Source: an uncultured Rhodoblastus sp. | Lineage (GTDB): Bacteria; Pseudomonadota; Alphaproteobacteria; Rhizobiales; Beijerinckiaceae | DNA: 64,000 bases | Assembly: GCF_903903185.1 (NCBI RefSeq) | Contig: NZ_CAIUXT010000120.1 | Coordinates: 1-64,000, forward strand | Direction: 5' to 3' | Shown here: positions 26,690 through 36,688 of the stretch, one piece after another | Layout: each line of letters starts with the position of its first letter | Numbering within the stretch: the stretch's first letter is position 1 | Program-made: the position numbers and the translations under genes | Notes under the pieces: generated by a model | Seen by the model: only the letters and a program-made list of their open reading frames with translations | Databases searched by the model: none | Told to the model about the DNA's origin: nothing

Positions 26690-28312
26690 TCATTCAACCA
26701 CCACTTCCCGGTCCGCCGGCCATTTCAGGCGATAGGCGAGGCGCAGTTCTTTGGCGGCGTTTGGCGCGAGGTCGAAACGCCAGCGCAACAGGCCCTGCTT
26801 GCCTTCCGGGGACTTTTCGTCGGGCGGCGTGGTCTGTCCCAGAATCTCGATGGCGATGGCGCTGTTTTCCGAAAAAGGCGTCTGGTCGGTGACCACCGCG
26901 TGGATCGGGAAATCGTGCAGGTTGCGCACGACCGTGCCGACCTCGCGGGTTTCGGTGCGGGTCTGGCCAAACAACGACGGCTCGTTTTCCTTGCGCGACA
27001 CGGGGGCGCGCACAACGCTCACGCGGTCGTCGGCGCCAAAGCCCAGATCGAGCGCCGCGCCCGGCGCCGCAAAAGCCAGCCGGCTCTGGCCGACCAGCGC
27101 GCCGTCGCGGAAAATCGAGACTTGCCCCGGCAGCAGCGGCGCCTCTTCGCCATTGACGAAATGAGCGGAAAGGAAAGCGCGCGGATCGAGCGCCGGAGAA
27201 ATCCGCCAGCTAAGGGCGGCTTCCGGCTGCTGCATCGTCAGGCCGATGTTTTTGGTCGTCCCATCCGAGGCGAGGCTCACTTTTCCCGGCGCGCGGAATT
27301 TCGACTGCCAGGTTCCGGCCTCGATCCGGCTTGGTCGATCTTCGGCGCGCATCGGCGCCGGCGCCGGCGCGGCGGCGAGCGTCGAGGCGGCCTTGGCCTG
27401 CGGCGCGGCGCCGACGGGAAAGGCGACCGGCGGCTGGACAAAATCAACGATCCGGGGCGTCACCTGCGGCGCCTCGGTTCCCCCGGTGGCGGGGAAGGCG
27501 GCGAGGACCAGCGACACATTACTCCAGTCTTCGCCGGTTGTTTGCGAGATCAGCGCGCGGCGGCTCAGCTCCAGATGGGGCTTGCCGTCTTTTCCGCCGC
27601 TGTCGAGCCGCGCGTCATAGGCCGGGGTCCAGCGCGCGCCGGGGACGCGGTAGTTGAGAACCAGCCGGAATTTTCCAGCCGCCGGGGCCTCGACTTCGAC
27701 CGCGACATCCCGCGCCGGCCCGGCAAAGGACGGGGTCGGGCGGGCCGTCTCCAGCGCCTTGATGCGGGCGTCGATCTCGGCGACGGCGGCGCGTGCGGCG
27801 CGCAAGTCGAGCCCGATCTTTTCGAGCGCCACGCCGATGACCTCCCAGACCTGCGGCCAATCCTCCGGCTTCAGCGCCTTGCCGTCGGCGCCGAGCTTTT
27901 CCGGGTTGGCGTGAGAAAAGCGTTTCATCATCGCCTGTTTGCCGTCGAGCGCGTCGATCTTGACCTGGGCTTCGTCGCGCTCCACCCGGAGTTTCTTGAG
28001 TTGCATCTCCAGCGCGCTGTCGCTGACCGGCGCCGGAGCCTTTCTCGCATCCACCGCGCCAAGCAGGATTTTCTGGTCGCCTTCGCCGCTGACGCGCAGC
28101 GAGCCGGGATCGATTCCACCGGGCAAGGCGTGAAACACCAGCCGGCTCGTCCCGGCGGGCAGATCGACGTCGGCTGAGCGCGTCACCAAGGCCGCATCGG
28201 GATAGAGCGTCACCGTGTCGATGCGCGAGGCGGCGTCGATGTCGGCGGCGCGCGCCGGAGCGGCAGCGCACAGGGCCAGAATCGAAAGGGCGGCGGCTTC
28301 TCTTTTACGCAT
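26690..28312 (-). CDS. MuiA-family (DUF4140/DUF4139) secreted protein
   Basis: 540 residues with signal peptide (AALSILALCAAAPARAAD). DUF4140 N-terminal domain (IDTVTLYPDAALVTRSADVD) is followed by a coiled coil (MQLKKLRVERDEAQVKIDAL). The DUF4139 beta-rich domain has FRLVLNYRVPGARWTPAYDARLD, a motif of the 'mucoidy inhibitor A' family. The C-terminus ends with RLAYRLKWPADREVVVE. The biochemical role of the family is unknown; the name comes from an effect on capsule in enterobacteria. Periplasmic. Transcribed divergently from the EamA transporter. Confidence 0.88.
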   Translation of the reverse strand: MRKREAAALSILALCAAAPARAADIDAASRIDTVTLYPDAALVTRSADVDLPAGTSRLVFHALPGGIDPGSLRVSGEGDQKILLGAVDARKAPAPVSDSALEMQLKKLRVERDEAQVKIDALDGKQAMMKRFSHANPEKLGADGKALKPEDWPQVWEVIGVALEKIGLDLRAARAAVAEIDARIKALETARPTPSFAGPARDVAVEVEAPAAGKFRLVLNYRVPGARWTPAYDARLDSGGKDGKPHLELSRRALISQTTGEDWSNVSLVLAAFPATGGTEAPQVTPRIVDFVQPPVAFPVGAAPQAKAASTLAAAPAPAPMRAEDRPSRIEAGTWQSKFRAPGKVSLASDGTTKNIGLTMQQPEAALSWRISPALDPRAFLSAHFVNGEEAPLLPGQVSIFRDGALVGQSRLAFAAPGAALDLGFGADDRVSVVRAPVSRKENEPSLFGQTRTETREVGTVVRNLHDFPIHAVVTDQTPFSENSAIAIEILGQTTPPDEKSPEGKQGLLRWRFDLAPNAAKELRLAYRLKWPADREVVVE

Positions 28313-28473
28313 GTTTTTGTTCCGGGCTTTGGCGAAGGCGGATCATTCGCCGCCATTTGCGATTTTTTTTCGACGCAAAAGCGCCGTTACCGATTTGCAA
28401 GGCGCTTTTGCTGGACGGGGGCGGCAATCGCCGACATGGTCGGCGCGACCGCTGCACTCGAAAAGGCGCCCGC

Positions 28474-29403
28474 GTGACCGAATTTTTTCGCCGGATCGGG
28501 CGCAGCCTTTACGACCGCGCCGTGATCCCGCTGATGCTGACGGCGGCGCTCTGGGGCGCCAATGGCGTCGTCAGCCGCGCGGCGGTCGGCGAGGTTTCGC
28601 CCATGACCATGGTGACGCTGCGCTGGCTGGTGGTCTGCGCCCTGCTGGCGCCGCTGCTGCATGGCCAGATCGTCCGATATGAAGGCGAATTGCGCCGGCG
28701 CTGGCGCTATATCGGCTTGATGGCGCTCTGTGGCTATACCGGCTTCAACGTTTTGTTCTATCTCGCCGGCTACTGGACCAGCGCGGTCAACATCACGCTG
28801 CTGCAAGGCTCGATCCCGCCGATGGTCCTTGCCGGGGCCGCCTTGTTCAAGGGGCTTCGCGTCACGCCGATGCAGATCGTTGGCATGGCGGTGTCCTTTG
28901 CCGGCGTCGGGTTGATCGGGACGCGCGGCGACCTTTCCAATCTCGCGGCGATGGACTTCAATCGCGGCGACCTGATGCTGCTCGCCGCCTGCGCGCTTTA
29001 CGCCGGCTATACGATTGCGCTTCGCGACCGGCCGCATCTGCCGCCGATGGTGTTTTTTGCCGGCATGGCGATCGCCGCTTTCGCCGCGTCGCTGCCTTTG
29101 TTCGCCGTCGAGATTTTTTCGGCGAGCTATCGCTGGCCAACCGCCAAGGGCTTTGCGCTGGTGCTGTTCGTCGGCCTCGGGCCGTCGCTGGTCAGCCAGC
29201 TGTTTTTCATGCGGGCGGTCGAATTGATCGGCCCCGGCCGCGCTGGTATTTTCACCAATCTGACGCCGCTGTTTGGCGCTTTTTTCGCGATCGTTTTGCT
29301 CGGCGAGCCTTTTCACCTTTATCATGCGGCGGCGCTGGCGCTGGGTCTTGGCGGCATAGGTCTGGCCGAGACCGGCAAGAGGCGCGCGGAGGAGCCTGTA
29401 TGA
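28474..29403 (+). CDS. EamA/DMT-family transporter
   Basis: 309 residues from GTG 28474. The frame is open further upstream but the residues there are not membrane protein-like. Ten predicted membrane helices in two EamA repeats (first: ALWGANGVVSRAAVGEVSP...; second: LLAACALYAGYTIALRDRP...). An inner-membrane metabolite exporter by family; substrate unknown. It ends in an ATGA overlap with the lytic transglycosylase gene, so the two are translationally coupled. Confidence 0.88.
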   Translation: MTEFFRRIGRSLYDRAVIPLMLTAALWGANGVVSRAAVGEVSPMTMVTLRWLVVCALLAPLLHGQIVRYEGELRRRWRYIGLMALCGYTGFNVLFYLAGYWTSAVNITLLQGSIPPMVLAGAALFKGLRVTPMQIVGMAVSFAGVGLIGTRGDLSNLAAMDFNRGDLMLLAACALYAGYTIALRDRPHLPPMVFFAGMAIAAFAASLPLFAVEIFSASYRWPTAKGFALVLFVGLGPSLVSQLFFMRAVELIGPGRAGIFTNLTPLFGAFFAIVLLGEPFHLYHAAALALGLGGIGLAETGKRRAEEPV

Positions 29404-30590
29404 ACCGACGCCGGATTCTGGCCAGCCTGCTGCTGTGCGCCCTGGCCTTGAAGGCTCGCGCACAGGAGGCGGGCGAGTTCGGCAAATTTGTCGAAAGCTT
29501 GCGGGCTCCGGCGCGCGACGCCGGCGTGCCGGACGCGATTTTCGACTCCGTTGCATCGAGCCTCGCGCTCGATCCCTCGCTGACCGGCAAGCGCGCCAGC
29601 CAGGGCGAATTCGTCGTGCCGCTGAAAACCTATGTCGAGGGGGCGGCCAATCCCGTCCGCGTCGCCAAGGGACAGGCCATGCGCGACAAGTTTTCCGCGC
29701 CCCTGCGGCAGATCGCGAAAAAATATGGCGTTGCGCCGGAAATAGTGGTGGCGCTCTGGGGCATGGAGAGCGATTTCGGCGCATCGCGCGGCGACCGCGA
29801 CATTTTCCGCGCGCTGGCGACGCTGGCCTTCCTCCATCGCGACAATCCGGTCTATGCGCAGGAATTCGTCGCCGGCCTCGCGCTGCTGCAAAAAGGCGTC
29901 GCGCGCGAGAAATTGCGCGGTTCATGGGCCGGCGCGATGGGCGATCCGCAGTTCATGCCCTCGGCCTATCTCAAATATGCCGTGCGTTTTACCGGCGACG
30001 GCCCGCCGGAAATCTGGAGCAGCGGCCCGGATTCGCTCGCCTCCATCGGCAATTTCCTCAAACAATCCGGCTGGCGGCCCGGCCTGAAGCCGGTAATCGA
30101 GACGCGCGTTCCGGCAGGCTTCGACTATGCGACGCTGCGACAGGATCTTGCCGGCTGGGCCCGCGCCGGTTTCAAGCCATTGGACGGCGCCGCCTTGCCG
30201 CAAGGCGGGGAGGCCATGCTGTTTTTCCCGGCCGGCGCGCAAGCAAACAATTCCGCCCCGGCCTTTTTGCTCAGCGAAAATTTCTTCGTGCTCAAAGCCT
30301 ATAATTTTTCCGATTCCTACGCTTTCGGCGCCGCAACCCTGGCCGAGAAAATCGCCGGGCGGCCGGTTTTGCGCGAGAACTGGCCAGCGGAAGCGCAGCC
30401 TTTGACCCAAGCCGAGCGCGAGGCGATCCAGCGCGGACTGAGCGCGGCGGGGTTTTATGACGGCAAGATCGACGGGCGTTTCGGGCCGGTGACGCGGCTC
30501 GCCATTCACGCCTTCCAGCGCAAGGCCGGGATCGCCAAGGCCGACGGCTATCCTTCGCGCGCGGTTCTGGAGGCGCTGCGGCGAAACTGA
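29400..30590 (+). CDS. Lytic murein transglycosylase, MltB-like, with peptidoglycan-binding domain
   Basis: 396 residues: signal peptide (ILASLLLCALALKARAQ), then an SLT_2 catalytic domain (about 25-310) with catalytic Glu in ALWGMESDFGASRG (about 122) and GSWAGAMGDPQFMPSAYLKYA. C-terminal PG_binding_1 domain (about 332-396) has IQRGLSAAGFYDGKIDGRFGP. Cleaves glycan strands to 1,6-anhydro-MurNAc ends in the periplasm. ATG overlaps the EamA stop. Converges on hemA with a shared hairpin between. Confidence 0.93.
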   Translation: MNRRRILASLLLCALALKARAQEAGEFGKFVESLRAPARDAGVPDAIFDSVASSLALDPSLTGKRASQGEFVVPLKTYVEGAANPVRVAKGQAMRDKFSAPLRQIAKKYGVAPEIVVALWGMESDFGASRGDRDIFRALATLAFLHRDNPVYAQEFVAGLALLQKGVAREKLRGSWAGAMGDPQFMPSAYLKYAVRFTGDGPPEIWSSGPDSLASIGNFLKQSGWRPGLKPVIETRVPAGFDYATLRQDLAGWARAGFKPLDGAALPQGGEAMLFFPAGAQANNSAPAFLLSENFFVLKAYNFSDSYAFGAATLAEKIAGRPVLRENWPAEAQPLTQAEREAIQRGLSAAGFYDGKIDGRFGPVTRLAIHAFQRKAGIAKADGYPSRAVLEALRRN

Positions 30591-30591
30591 C

Positions 30592-30624
30592 GAAAAAGCC
30601 TCCGTTTCGGGAGAAACGGAGGCT
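30592..30624 (-). terminator. Terminator of hemA (possibly bidirectional)
   Basis: AGCCTCCGTTTC-GGGA-GAAACGGAGGCT, a perfect 12-bp stem. The T-run (TTTTT) follows on the minus strand, so it mainly serves hemA. It also lies 6 bp after the transglycosylase stop. Confidence 0.88.
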
Positions 30625-30663
30625 CGACAACTCGGGAACCGGCGCGTCGCGTGAACGGCGGTT

Positions 30664-31950
30664 TTATTCGGCGGCGCGTTTCATCGCCGGATAAGAGCAA
30701 TGCGCGTCATTGGCGAAGGGCGCGGCGACATCGCTCGACTGCACGAAGGGGATGCGCAAAGTCGCCCAGACATCGACCAGCGACTCCACGAGATGGGCGA
30801 TATGGGCGTCGCCATGGTAGGGAGTCGGGGTAATGCGCAAGCGCTCGGTCCCGCGCGGCACCGTCGGGTAATTGATCGGCTGGATGTAGATGCCGTGGCG
30901 GTCCAGCAGCATGTCGGTCGCCGCCTTGCACAATTGCGCGTCGCGCACCATCACCGGCACGATATGCGACAGATTGGCCATGACCGGCAGGCCGGCCTGC
31001 ATCAGCGCATGTTTGGTGAGCCAGGCCTGGCGCTGGTGCGCCATGCGCAATTCCGGCCGCGCCTTGGCGATGCGCACCGATTGCGTGGCGGCGGCGGCGA
31101 CCGCCGGCGGCAGGGCGGTGGTGAAAATGAACGAGGGCGCATAGCTGCGCACCGAGTCGATGATCGCCTGACTCGCCGCGATATAGCCGCCTATAACGCC
31201 AAAACCCTTGGCCAGCGTGCCCTCGATGATGTCGATGCGGTGCATCTGGCCTTCGCGTTCGGCGACGCCGCCGCCCCGCGCGCCATACATGGCGACCGCA
31301 TGGACCTCATCGATATAGGTCATGGCATGGTATTTTTCCGCGAGGTCGCAGACGTCCTTGATCGGCGAAATATCGCCGTCCATCGAATAGAGGCTCTCGA
31401 ACACGATCAGCTTGGCGCGCTCCAGCGGTTGGGCGGCGAGCAGTTCCTCAAGATGGGCGACGTCATTATGGCGCCAGATCTGACGCTCGGCGCCCGAGCG
31501 GCGCACACCTTCGATCATTGAATTATGGTTGAGCGCGTCGGACAGGATCAGGCAGCCGGGCAGAAGATCGGCGATGGTCGAAATGCCGGCGAGGTTGGAA
31601 ATCCAGCCGGACGTGAAGACGAGCGCGGCCTCCTTGCCGTGCAGGTCGGCGAGTTCTTCCTCAAGCTTCACCAGCGGATGGTTGTTGCCCGAAATGTTCC
31701 TGGTGCCGCCCGCGCCCGCGCCATGCATGGCGGCGGCGCTTTTCATCGCGGCGATCACTTCAGGATGGACGCCCATGCCGAGATAATCGTTCGAGCACCA
31801 GATGGTGACGTCCTGCGCTACGCCGTCGGTCCGGCGCCAGGTGGCGTGCGGAAAGCGCTTCGCGTCACGTTCGATGTCGGCGAAAACACGGTAACGCTGT
31901 TCGGACTTCAAGGTCCCGATGGCGTCTTCGAATACCTGCCGGTAGTCCAT
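30664..31950 (-). CDS. hemA: 5-aminolevulinate synthase
   Basis: Condenses glycine and succinyl-CoA to 5-aminolevulinate, the first step of the C4 tetrapyrrole pathway used by alphaproteobacteria. 428 residues including a short C-terminal extension. Motifs: [60 protein letters not shown] (PLP-binding Asp and His), and Schiff-base Lys in [17 protein letters not shown] 31950. The upstream 323 bp (31951-32273) show no FnrL-type TTGAC-N5-TCAA box or other gene that I can identify. Confidence 0.97.
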   Translation of the reverse strand: MDYRQVFEDAIGTLKSEQRYRVFADIERDAKRFPHATWRRTDGVAQDVTIWCSNDYLGMGVHPEVIAAMKSAAAMHGAGAGGTRNISGNNHPLVKLEEELADLHGKEAALVFTSGWISNLAGISTIADLLPGCLILSDALNHNSMIEGVRRSGAERQIWRHNDVAHLEELLAAQPLERAKLIVFESLYSMDGDISPIKDVCDLAEKYHAMTYIDEVHAVAMYGARGGGVAEREGQMHRIDIIEGTLAKGFGVIGGYIAASQAIIDSVRSYAPSFIFTTALPPAVAAAATQSVRIAKARPELRMAHQRQAWLTKHALMQAGLPVMANLSHIVPVMVRDAQLCKAATDMLLDRHGIYIQPINYPTVPRGTERLRITPTPYHGDAHIAHLVESLVDVWATLRIPFVQSSDVAAPFANDAHCSYPAMKRAAE

Positions 31951-32273
31951 TTTCTCTGTCCCTTGGCCCCGCGCGCCGGCGAACCTCGTCGAACCGGCTG
32001 AACCGCTAGATTAACCGCCTGCCTAAGCTACAGGCTTTTTCGCGCCCGGACTTGTGTCATTTTGTCGCATTTCGCGGCAGTTTCGACAATTCCGCACCGA
32101 CGCTCGCTAAAAAAACACGCAGTGACGGCGCTTTTCCTTGCGCTGGATCAACTTTGGCGTTTTTTTGCCGCTTGGCAAGGCCGGTTCCTTGAGACCTTGG
32201 CGCCGGATTGCGGCGTCAGCCGCCCTTGCGCCAAAGCCAAGGTTTGCCGGTTGGCGGCCGTGGCGAAAACGCG

Positions 32274-32936
32274 TCACGGGAATCGCGGCAGCGGTTTGGC
32301 GCTTTCGGGCGGGGCATAGCGCGCCACGTTCAATTCCATCGCCAGCAGCGTGTAATAGCCGAGGATCGCCGTCAGATCGACAACCCCCTTGTCGCCAAAG
32401 CGCGTTTGCGCCCGCGCATACGTGACATCCGAAACGCGCCTGTTGTTTTGCAGTTCGGTCGCGAAATCATAGACGATCGCCTCGTCCTCGCTCATCGCCT
32501 CGGGCCGCCGGCCGTCTGCGATGGCCGCGACGATTTCAGGCTTGATTCCCTGTTTGAGGGAAATCGGCGCATGGACAAACCATTCGTAATCCTGCGACCA
32601 GTTTCGCGCGACGACGAGGATCGCCAGCTCGCTCAAGGTCACGCCAACCGCCGAATTATAGCGCAGATAATCGCCCATCGCGCGTGCGCTGCTCATGACC
32701 TGGGGGCTGTGCATCAAGGGTTCGAACGGCCCGAACACCGGGGTTTTCCGCGCGGCGAGAAATTCATCGGCGGCCTTTTTCTGGATTTCGTCATATTGCG
32801 CGGGCGGGATCGTCGGCAGGCGCTGTTGCGCGCGCGCCGACGATCCCGCGCCCAGACCGAGCGCCTCGAAACAAAGGACAAGCGCTGCGAAACAACAGGC
32901 GGCGAGCGCCCGAAAGCCAATGTGCCGAATGGACAT
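32274..32936 (-). CDS. Carboxymuconolactone-decarboxylase-like (AhpD-type) secreted protein
   Basis: Start ATG 32936 behind GGGAGG, 220 residues. N-terminal signal peptide (GFRALAACCFAALVLCFEAL...SSARAQ). The mature part has the helical CMD/AhpD pattern (FEPLMHSPQVMSSARAMGDYLR, LSELAILVVARNWSQDYEWFVH, DVTYARAQTRFGDKGVVDLTAILGYY). The redox CxxC pair of true AhpD proteins is absent: the active region reads NWSQDYEW. It is therefore a CMD-fold protein probably without peroxidase activity. Not clearly linked to its neighbours. Confidence 0.8.
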   Translation of the reverse strand: MSIRHIGFRALAACCFAALVLCFEALGLGAGSSARAQQRLPTIPPAQYDEIQKKAADEFLAARKTPVFGPFEPLMHSPQVMSSARAMGDYLRYNSAVGVTLSELAILVVARNWSQDYEWFVHAPISLKQGIKPEIVAAIADGRRPEAMSEDEAIVYDFATELQNNRRVSDVTYARAQTRFGDKGVVDLTAILGYYTLLAMELNVARYAPPESAKPLPRFP

Positions 32937-33191
32937 GCAACCTCCCGATTTTGGTATTTGACAGGCGAGTATTGATCCGCGCGCGGTTTCAGACAACGCG
33001 CAAACATTTGAGAGGGCGGGAATTTGGCGCCTTGTCGTGGGCGGGGGGCGTGTTTCCGTTCCGCGGAAAATGCGCCGAAACGCCTATCCGGCGAGGCAAA
33101 AAAGCCTTCGGACTTGGCCTGTACCCAAAAAACCTATAGCTCTCCGCCTTGTCAGCCCGCCGAAGGCCGAGTTTCGTTGCAAGGACCGATC

Positions 33192-35171
33192 ATGCTGCAG
33201 GACGCCGCCGTCCAAATCGCGCCGAAGGAAAAGACGGCAAACGCCTCCCAAGGGGCCGCGCCGCTACAGGACAGGCTCGATTCGGCGATCCTTGCCGCGC
33301 GCGAAGCGCTGCTGGCCAAGATGGACCCCGGCGGCTGGTGGTGTTTCGAATTCGAGGCCGACGTCACCATTCCCGCCGAATATATCATGCTGCTGCATTT
33401 TCTTGGGCGCCCGGAGCCTGAGCTGGAGCGCCGGATCGTCCTTTATATCCGTCGAATCCAGAGCGAGGACGGTTCCTGGCCGCTCTACCCGGAAGGCGAG
33501 GGCAACCTGAGCTGCACGGTCAAGGCTTATTACGCGATGAAACTGGCGGGCGCCGGGGTCGACGATCCGGCCATGGCCAAAGCGAGGGCCTGGATCCGCG
33601 CCCATGGCGGGGCGGAACGGGTCAATATGTTCACGCGCATCGCTCTGGCGCTGTTTGGACAGATCCCCTTTCGCGCGCTTCCGGCCCTGCCGGTGGAGGT
33701 CATCCTGCTGCCGCTGTGGTTCCCGTTCAACATGTATAATATCGCCACCTGGTCGCGCACGGTGATCGCGCCGCTGTTGATCCTGTTGGCGAAAAAGCCG
33801 GTCGCGGCCAATCCGGGAAAGATCGGCGTCGCCGAATTGTTCATAGAGAACCCCGCCGATGTCGCCTATTTCCGGCCCAAGAACTGGATCGACAAGGCTT
33901 TCGGCTGGCTGGACACCGCCCTGCACTGGGCCGAGCCGCATATTCCCGCAAAGTTGCGCCAGAAGTCCATCGACGCGGCGCTGGCCTTCACGCTGGAGCG
34001 GCTCAACGGCGAGGATGGGCTCAACGGCATTTTCCCCGCCATGGCCAACGCGCTGATGGCCATGGACGCTCTGGGGTTTCCCGACGACCATCCCGACAAG
34101 GCGGTCTGCCGCAAGTCGCTCGACCGGCTGTTGCAGGAGCGGGGCGAGGAAGTCTATTGCCAGCCCTGCCTGTCGCCGACCTGGGACACCGCCATCGCCA
34201 TCCATGCCTTGCTGGAGGCGGGCGCCGAACCGCCGGAGGTGAAGGACGCGCTGGACTGGCTGGCCTCGAAACAGATCGACGCGCCGGGAGACTGGCGCAA
34301 ACGGGAGCCGGGGCTGGTTTCGGGAGGCTGGGCCTTCCAGTTCAACAACCCCTTTTATCCCGACCTCGATGACACCGCCATGGTGGCGAGCGCGCTCGAC
34401 CGCGCCAACAGGACTTTGGGCGCCGGCGACGCCGCCCGCGACGCGGACCTGCGCCGCGCCGACGCCTGGATTATCGGGATGCAGGGATCGAGCGGCGGCT
34501 TTGCGGCCTACGACAAGGACAATAACAAGGAATATCTGAACCGCATTCCCTTCGCCGATCACGGCGCCATGCTCGATCCCGATTGCGTCGACGTTACCGC
34601 GCGCTGCCTCGGCTATCTCGCCCAGCGCGGCTATGCCTCCGATCATCCGGCGCAGGCGCGCGCGATCGCCTATATCAAGGCGGAGCAGGAGCCGGACGGT
34701 TCGTGGTATGGCCGCTGGGGCGTCAATTACATCTATGGCGTCTGGTCGGCGCTGATCGCCCTGAACATGGCCGGCTTGCCGCCGCAGGACGAATGCATCC
34801 ACCGTGCGCTGCGCTGGCTCAGGCAGATTCAGAATCAGGACGGCGGCTTCGGCGAAACCACCGACGACTATATTTACCGCCGCTATGCGCCGGCCGGAAA
34901 AAGTGTGCCGTCGCAAACCGGCTGGGCGCTGCTGGCTTTTTGCGCGGCGGGCGAGGCGGCCTCGGACAGCGCCCGGCGCGCGGCCGACTGGCTCCTCGCC
35001 AACCAGCGCGGCGACGGGCTCTGGCGCGACGAAATCTATACCGGCACGGGCTTCCCGCGCATGTTCTATCTGCACTATCACGGCTATCAGGCCTATTTCC
35101 CGCTGCTGGCGCTGGCGCGCTGGCGCAATCTCAACGCCTCGGGCGCCCCGGCGCCGCAATTTGCGATCTGA
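33192..35171 (+). CDS. shc: Squalene-hopene cyclase
   Basis: Cyclises squalene to hopene/hopanol for hopanoid membrane lipids. 659 residues from ATG 33192, with AAGGA at the right distance. A longer frame from 33024 has no support. Catalytic motif DLDDTA at 391-396 (general-acid Asp393 in the DxDD motif). Several QW repeats: QSEDGSWPLYPEGEGN, QGSSGGFAAYD, QEPDGSWYGRWGVNYIYG, QNQDGGFGETTDDY. A hydrophobic stretch near 170-200 is the membrane-facing channel helix. No other hpn genes adjoin it here. The 258 bp after it (35172-35429) contain no gene. Confidence 0.97.
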   Translation: MLQDAAVQIAPKEKTANASQGAAPLQDRLDSAILAAREALLAKMDPGGWWCFEFEADVTIPAEYIMLLHFLGRPEPELERRIVLYIRRIQSEDGSWPLYPEGEGNLSCTVKAYYAMKLAGAGVDDPAMAKARAWIRAHGGAERVNMFTRIALALFGQIPFRALPALPVEVILLPLWFPFNMYNIATWSRTVIAPLLILLAKKPVAANPGKIGVAELFIENPADVAYFRPKNWIDKAFGWLDTALHWAEPHIPAKLRQKSIDAALAFTLERLNGEDGLNGIFPAMANALMAMDALGFPDDHPDKAVCRKSLDRLLQERGEEVYCQPCLSPTWDTAIAIHALLEAGAEPPEVKDALDWLASKQIDAPGDWRKREPGLVSGGWAFQFNNPFYPDLDDTAMVASALDRANRTLGAGDAARDADLRRADAWIIGMQGSSGGFAAYDKDNNKEYLNRIPFADHGAMLDPDCVDVTARCLGYLAQRGYASDHPAQARAIAYIKAEQEPDGSWYGRWGVNYIYGVWSALIALNMAGLPPQDECIHRALRWLRQIQNQDGGFGETTDDYIYRRYAPAGKSVPSQTGWALLAFCAAGEAASDSARRAADWLLANQRGDGLWRDEIYTGTGFPRMFYLHYHGYQAYFPLLALARWRNLNASGAPAPQFAI

Positions 35172-35429
35172 GCGGGCGCTCGCGGGCCGCACGCGCGGGA
35201 GCAAAAGCTACAAGCTTTTTGCAACCCTGCGATGACGAAAGTCATGGACTTGCGCGCATTCGACTTGAGTATAAAATCGAAAGAAGTACAATTGACAACT
35301 CCTTTGACCGAATCGCGGGGCTCCTGCGTCAAGGTCAAGGAAATATCCCAACGGTTCCGGCCCGAACGCGGTTTTGGCCTTGGCCCATTTTTGGCATAAA
35401 CCGGTTTTGGACCTGAACTGGGAGGCAGC

Positions 35430-36107
35430 GTGGAGCAGCAGTTGACGCGTATTTTGATCGCCGACGATCATCCGCTCGTGAGGGGCGCCTTGAGACAGGC
35501 CGTAGCCAATGCCGTGGCGGGAGTTGAGATCATCGAATGCGGCAGTCTCGCGGAAGTGATCAAGGCGCTCGAAGGCAAGCTGGAAGTCGATCTCGTCCTG
35601 CTCGATCTCGCCATGCCGGGCGTGCGCGGCTTTTCCGGGCTGATGGTGTTGCGCGCGCAATATCCCGGCGCTCCGGTCGTTGTCGTCTCCGGTCACGAGG
35701 AACGCAACGTCATCCGCCTGTGCATCGATTTCGGCGCCTCGGGCTTCATCCCCAAGAGTACCGACATGGAGACCATGCAGGGCGCCATTCGCTCGGTGCT
35801 CGCGGGCGAGGTCTGGGTGCCCGCCGATGTCGATCTGCATGGTCCGGCCGACCGCGACACCGTCGACAGCGTGCGCCGTCTGGCTTCGCTGACGCCCCAG
35901 CAGGTGCGCGTGCTGATGATGCTCTCGGAGGGCCTGCTCAACAAGCAGATCGCCTATGAGCTTTCGGTTTCCGAAGCCACGGTCAAGGCACATGTCTCCG
36001 CCATCTTGCAGAAACTCGGCGTGGAGAGCCGCACCCAGGCGGTGATCGCCGCCGCGCGAATCGAGGCGATGAGCGGCGCCGGCAATGGCGGGCTTTCCGG
36101 CGATTGA
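35430..36107 (+). CDS. LuxR/NarL-family response regulator
   Basis: 225 residues, GTG 35430 after GGGAGGC. REC domain: LIADDHPLVRGALRQAV, phospho-acceptor Asp in LVLLDLAMPGVRG (about 59), Lys in GFIPKST. LuxR helix-turn-helix: LTPQQVRVLMMLSEGLLNKQIAYELSVSEATVKAHVSA. Similar in design to the regulator at 22949 but clearly diverged. No sensor kinase adjoins. The C-terminus is a Gly-rich tail. Confidence 0.92.
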   Translation: MEQQLTRILIADDHPLVRGALRQAVANAVAGVEIIECGSLAEVIKALEGKLEVDLVLLDLAMPGVRGFSGLMVLRAQYPGAPVVVVSGHEERNVIRLCIDFGASGFIPKSTDMETMQGAIRSVLAGEVWVPADVDLHGPADRDTVDSVRRLASLTPQQVRVLMMLSEGLLNKQIAYELSVSEATVKAHVSAILQKLGVESRTQAVIAAARIEAMSGAGNGGLSGD

Positions 36108-36139
36108 TTTTCCTGCCTACGACGGACAAGGGGTCGAAC

Positions 36140-36661
36140 ATGGCTTTGGCTTCGCTCCCTCCCCTCATTCGGCGCGCCCGGCCGCAGGCCTGCGCGACCC
36201 TGCTCGTCACGCTCGGTTGCGGTTTTGCCGCCTGCGCCGAGACCACAAATCCTGCGCAAACCCCGCCTGAGCAAGCGCAGCCCGAAAAGGCCGGCGACGC
36301 CGCCAATGGCCGTTTCGTCATGACCCCGGTCGCCGAAGGGTTTTTGCGGCTCGACACCCGCAGCGGACAGGTTTCGCTCTGCACGCTCAACGCCGGTCAG
36401 GCGCAGTGCCGCGCCAGCGCCGACGAGCGCGCGGCGCTGGAGGCGGAAATCGACCGGCTGGCCAGGGAAAACGCCGCCTTTAAAGGGCAGGCGCCCAAAT
36501 CGGCGCAAAACGCTGACGCAGCGCAAGGCGCCAAGCCGGCGCCCGACGAGGAGGAGCGCCGCTTCGACCGCGCTCTCGACCGGGCAGAACGCTTCTTGCG
36601 CAGGATGATGCAGATTTTCCGCGACTCCAGCGGCGACAAGCGTCCGGCGGCGCCGTTATAA
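36140..36661 (+). CDS. Putative lipoprotein or periplasmic hypothetical protein
   Basis: 173 residues from ATG 36140. The signal segment ACATLLVTLGCGFAACAET contains candidate lipobox cysteines (LGC and FAAC). Short conserved-looking core NGRFVMTPVAEGFLRLDTRSGQ with CTLNAGQAQCRAS, then a coiled coil (ERAALEAEIDRLARENAAFK) and a basic end (RAERFLRRMMQIF). 30 bp after the regulator and 27 bp before a membrane protein gene, so probably one transcript. Family not named. Confidence 0.68.
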   Translation: MALASLPPLIRRARPQACATLLVTLGCGFAACAETTNPAQTPPEQAQPEKAGDAANGRFVMTPVAEGFLRLDTRSGQVSLCTLNAGQAQCRASADERAALEAEIDRLARENAAFKGQAPKSAQNADAAQGAKPAPDEEERRFDRALDRAERFLRRMMQIFRDSSGDKRPAAPL

Positions 36662-36688
36662 TCCACTTCCTGCGGCAAGGATTTCGAC

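Noticed and set aside
33264..35204. 646-residue open frame on the minus strand
   Set aside because: Antisense to squalene-hopene cyclase; no recognisable domain.
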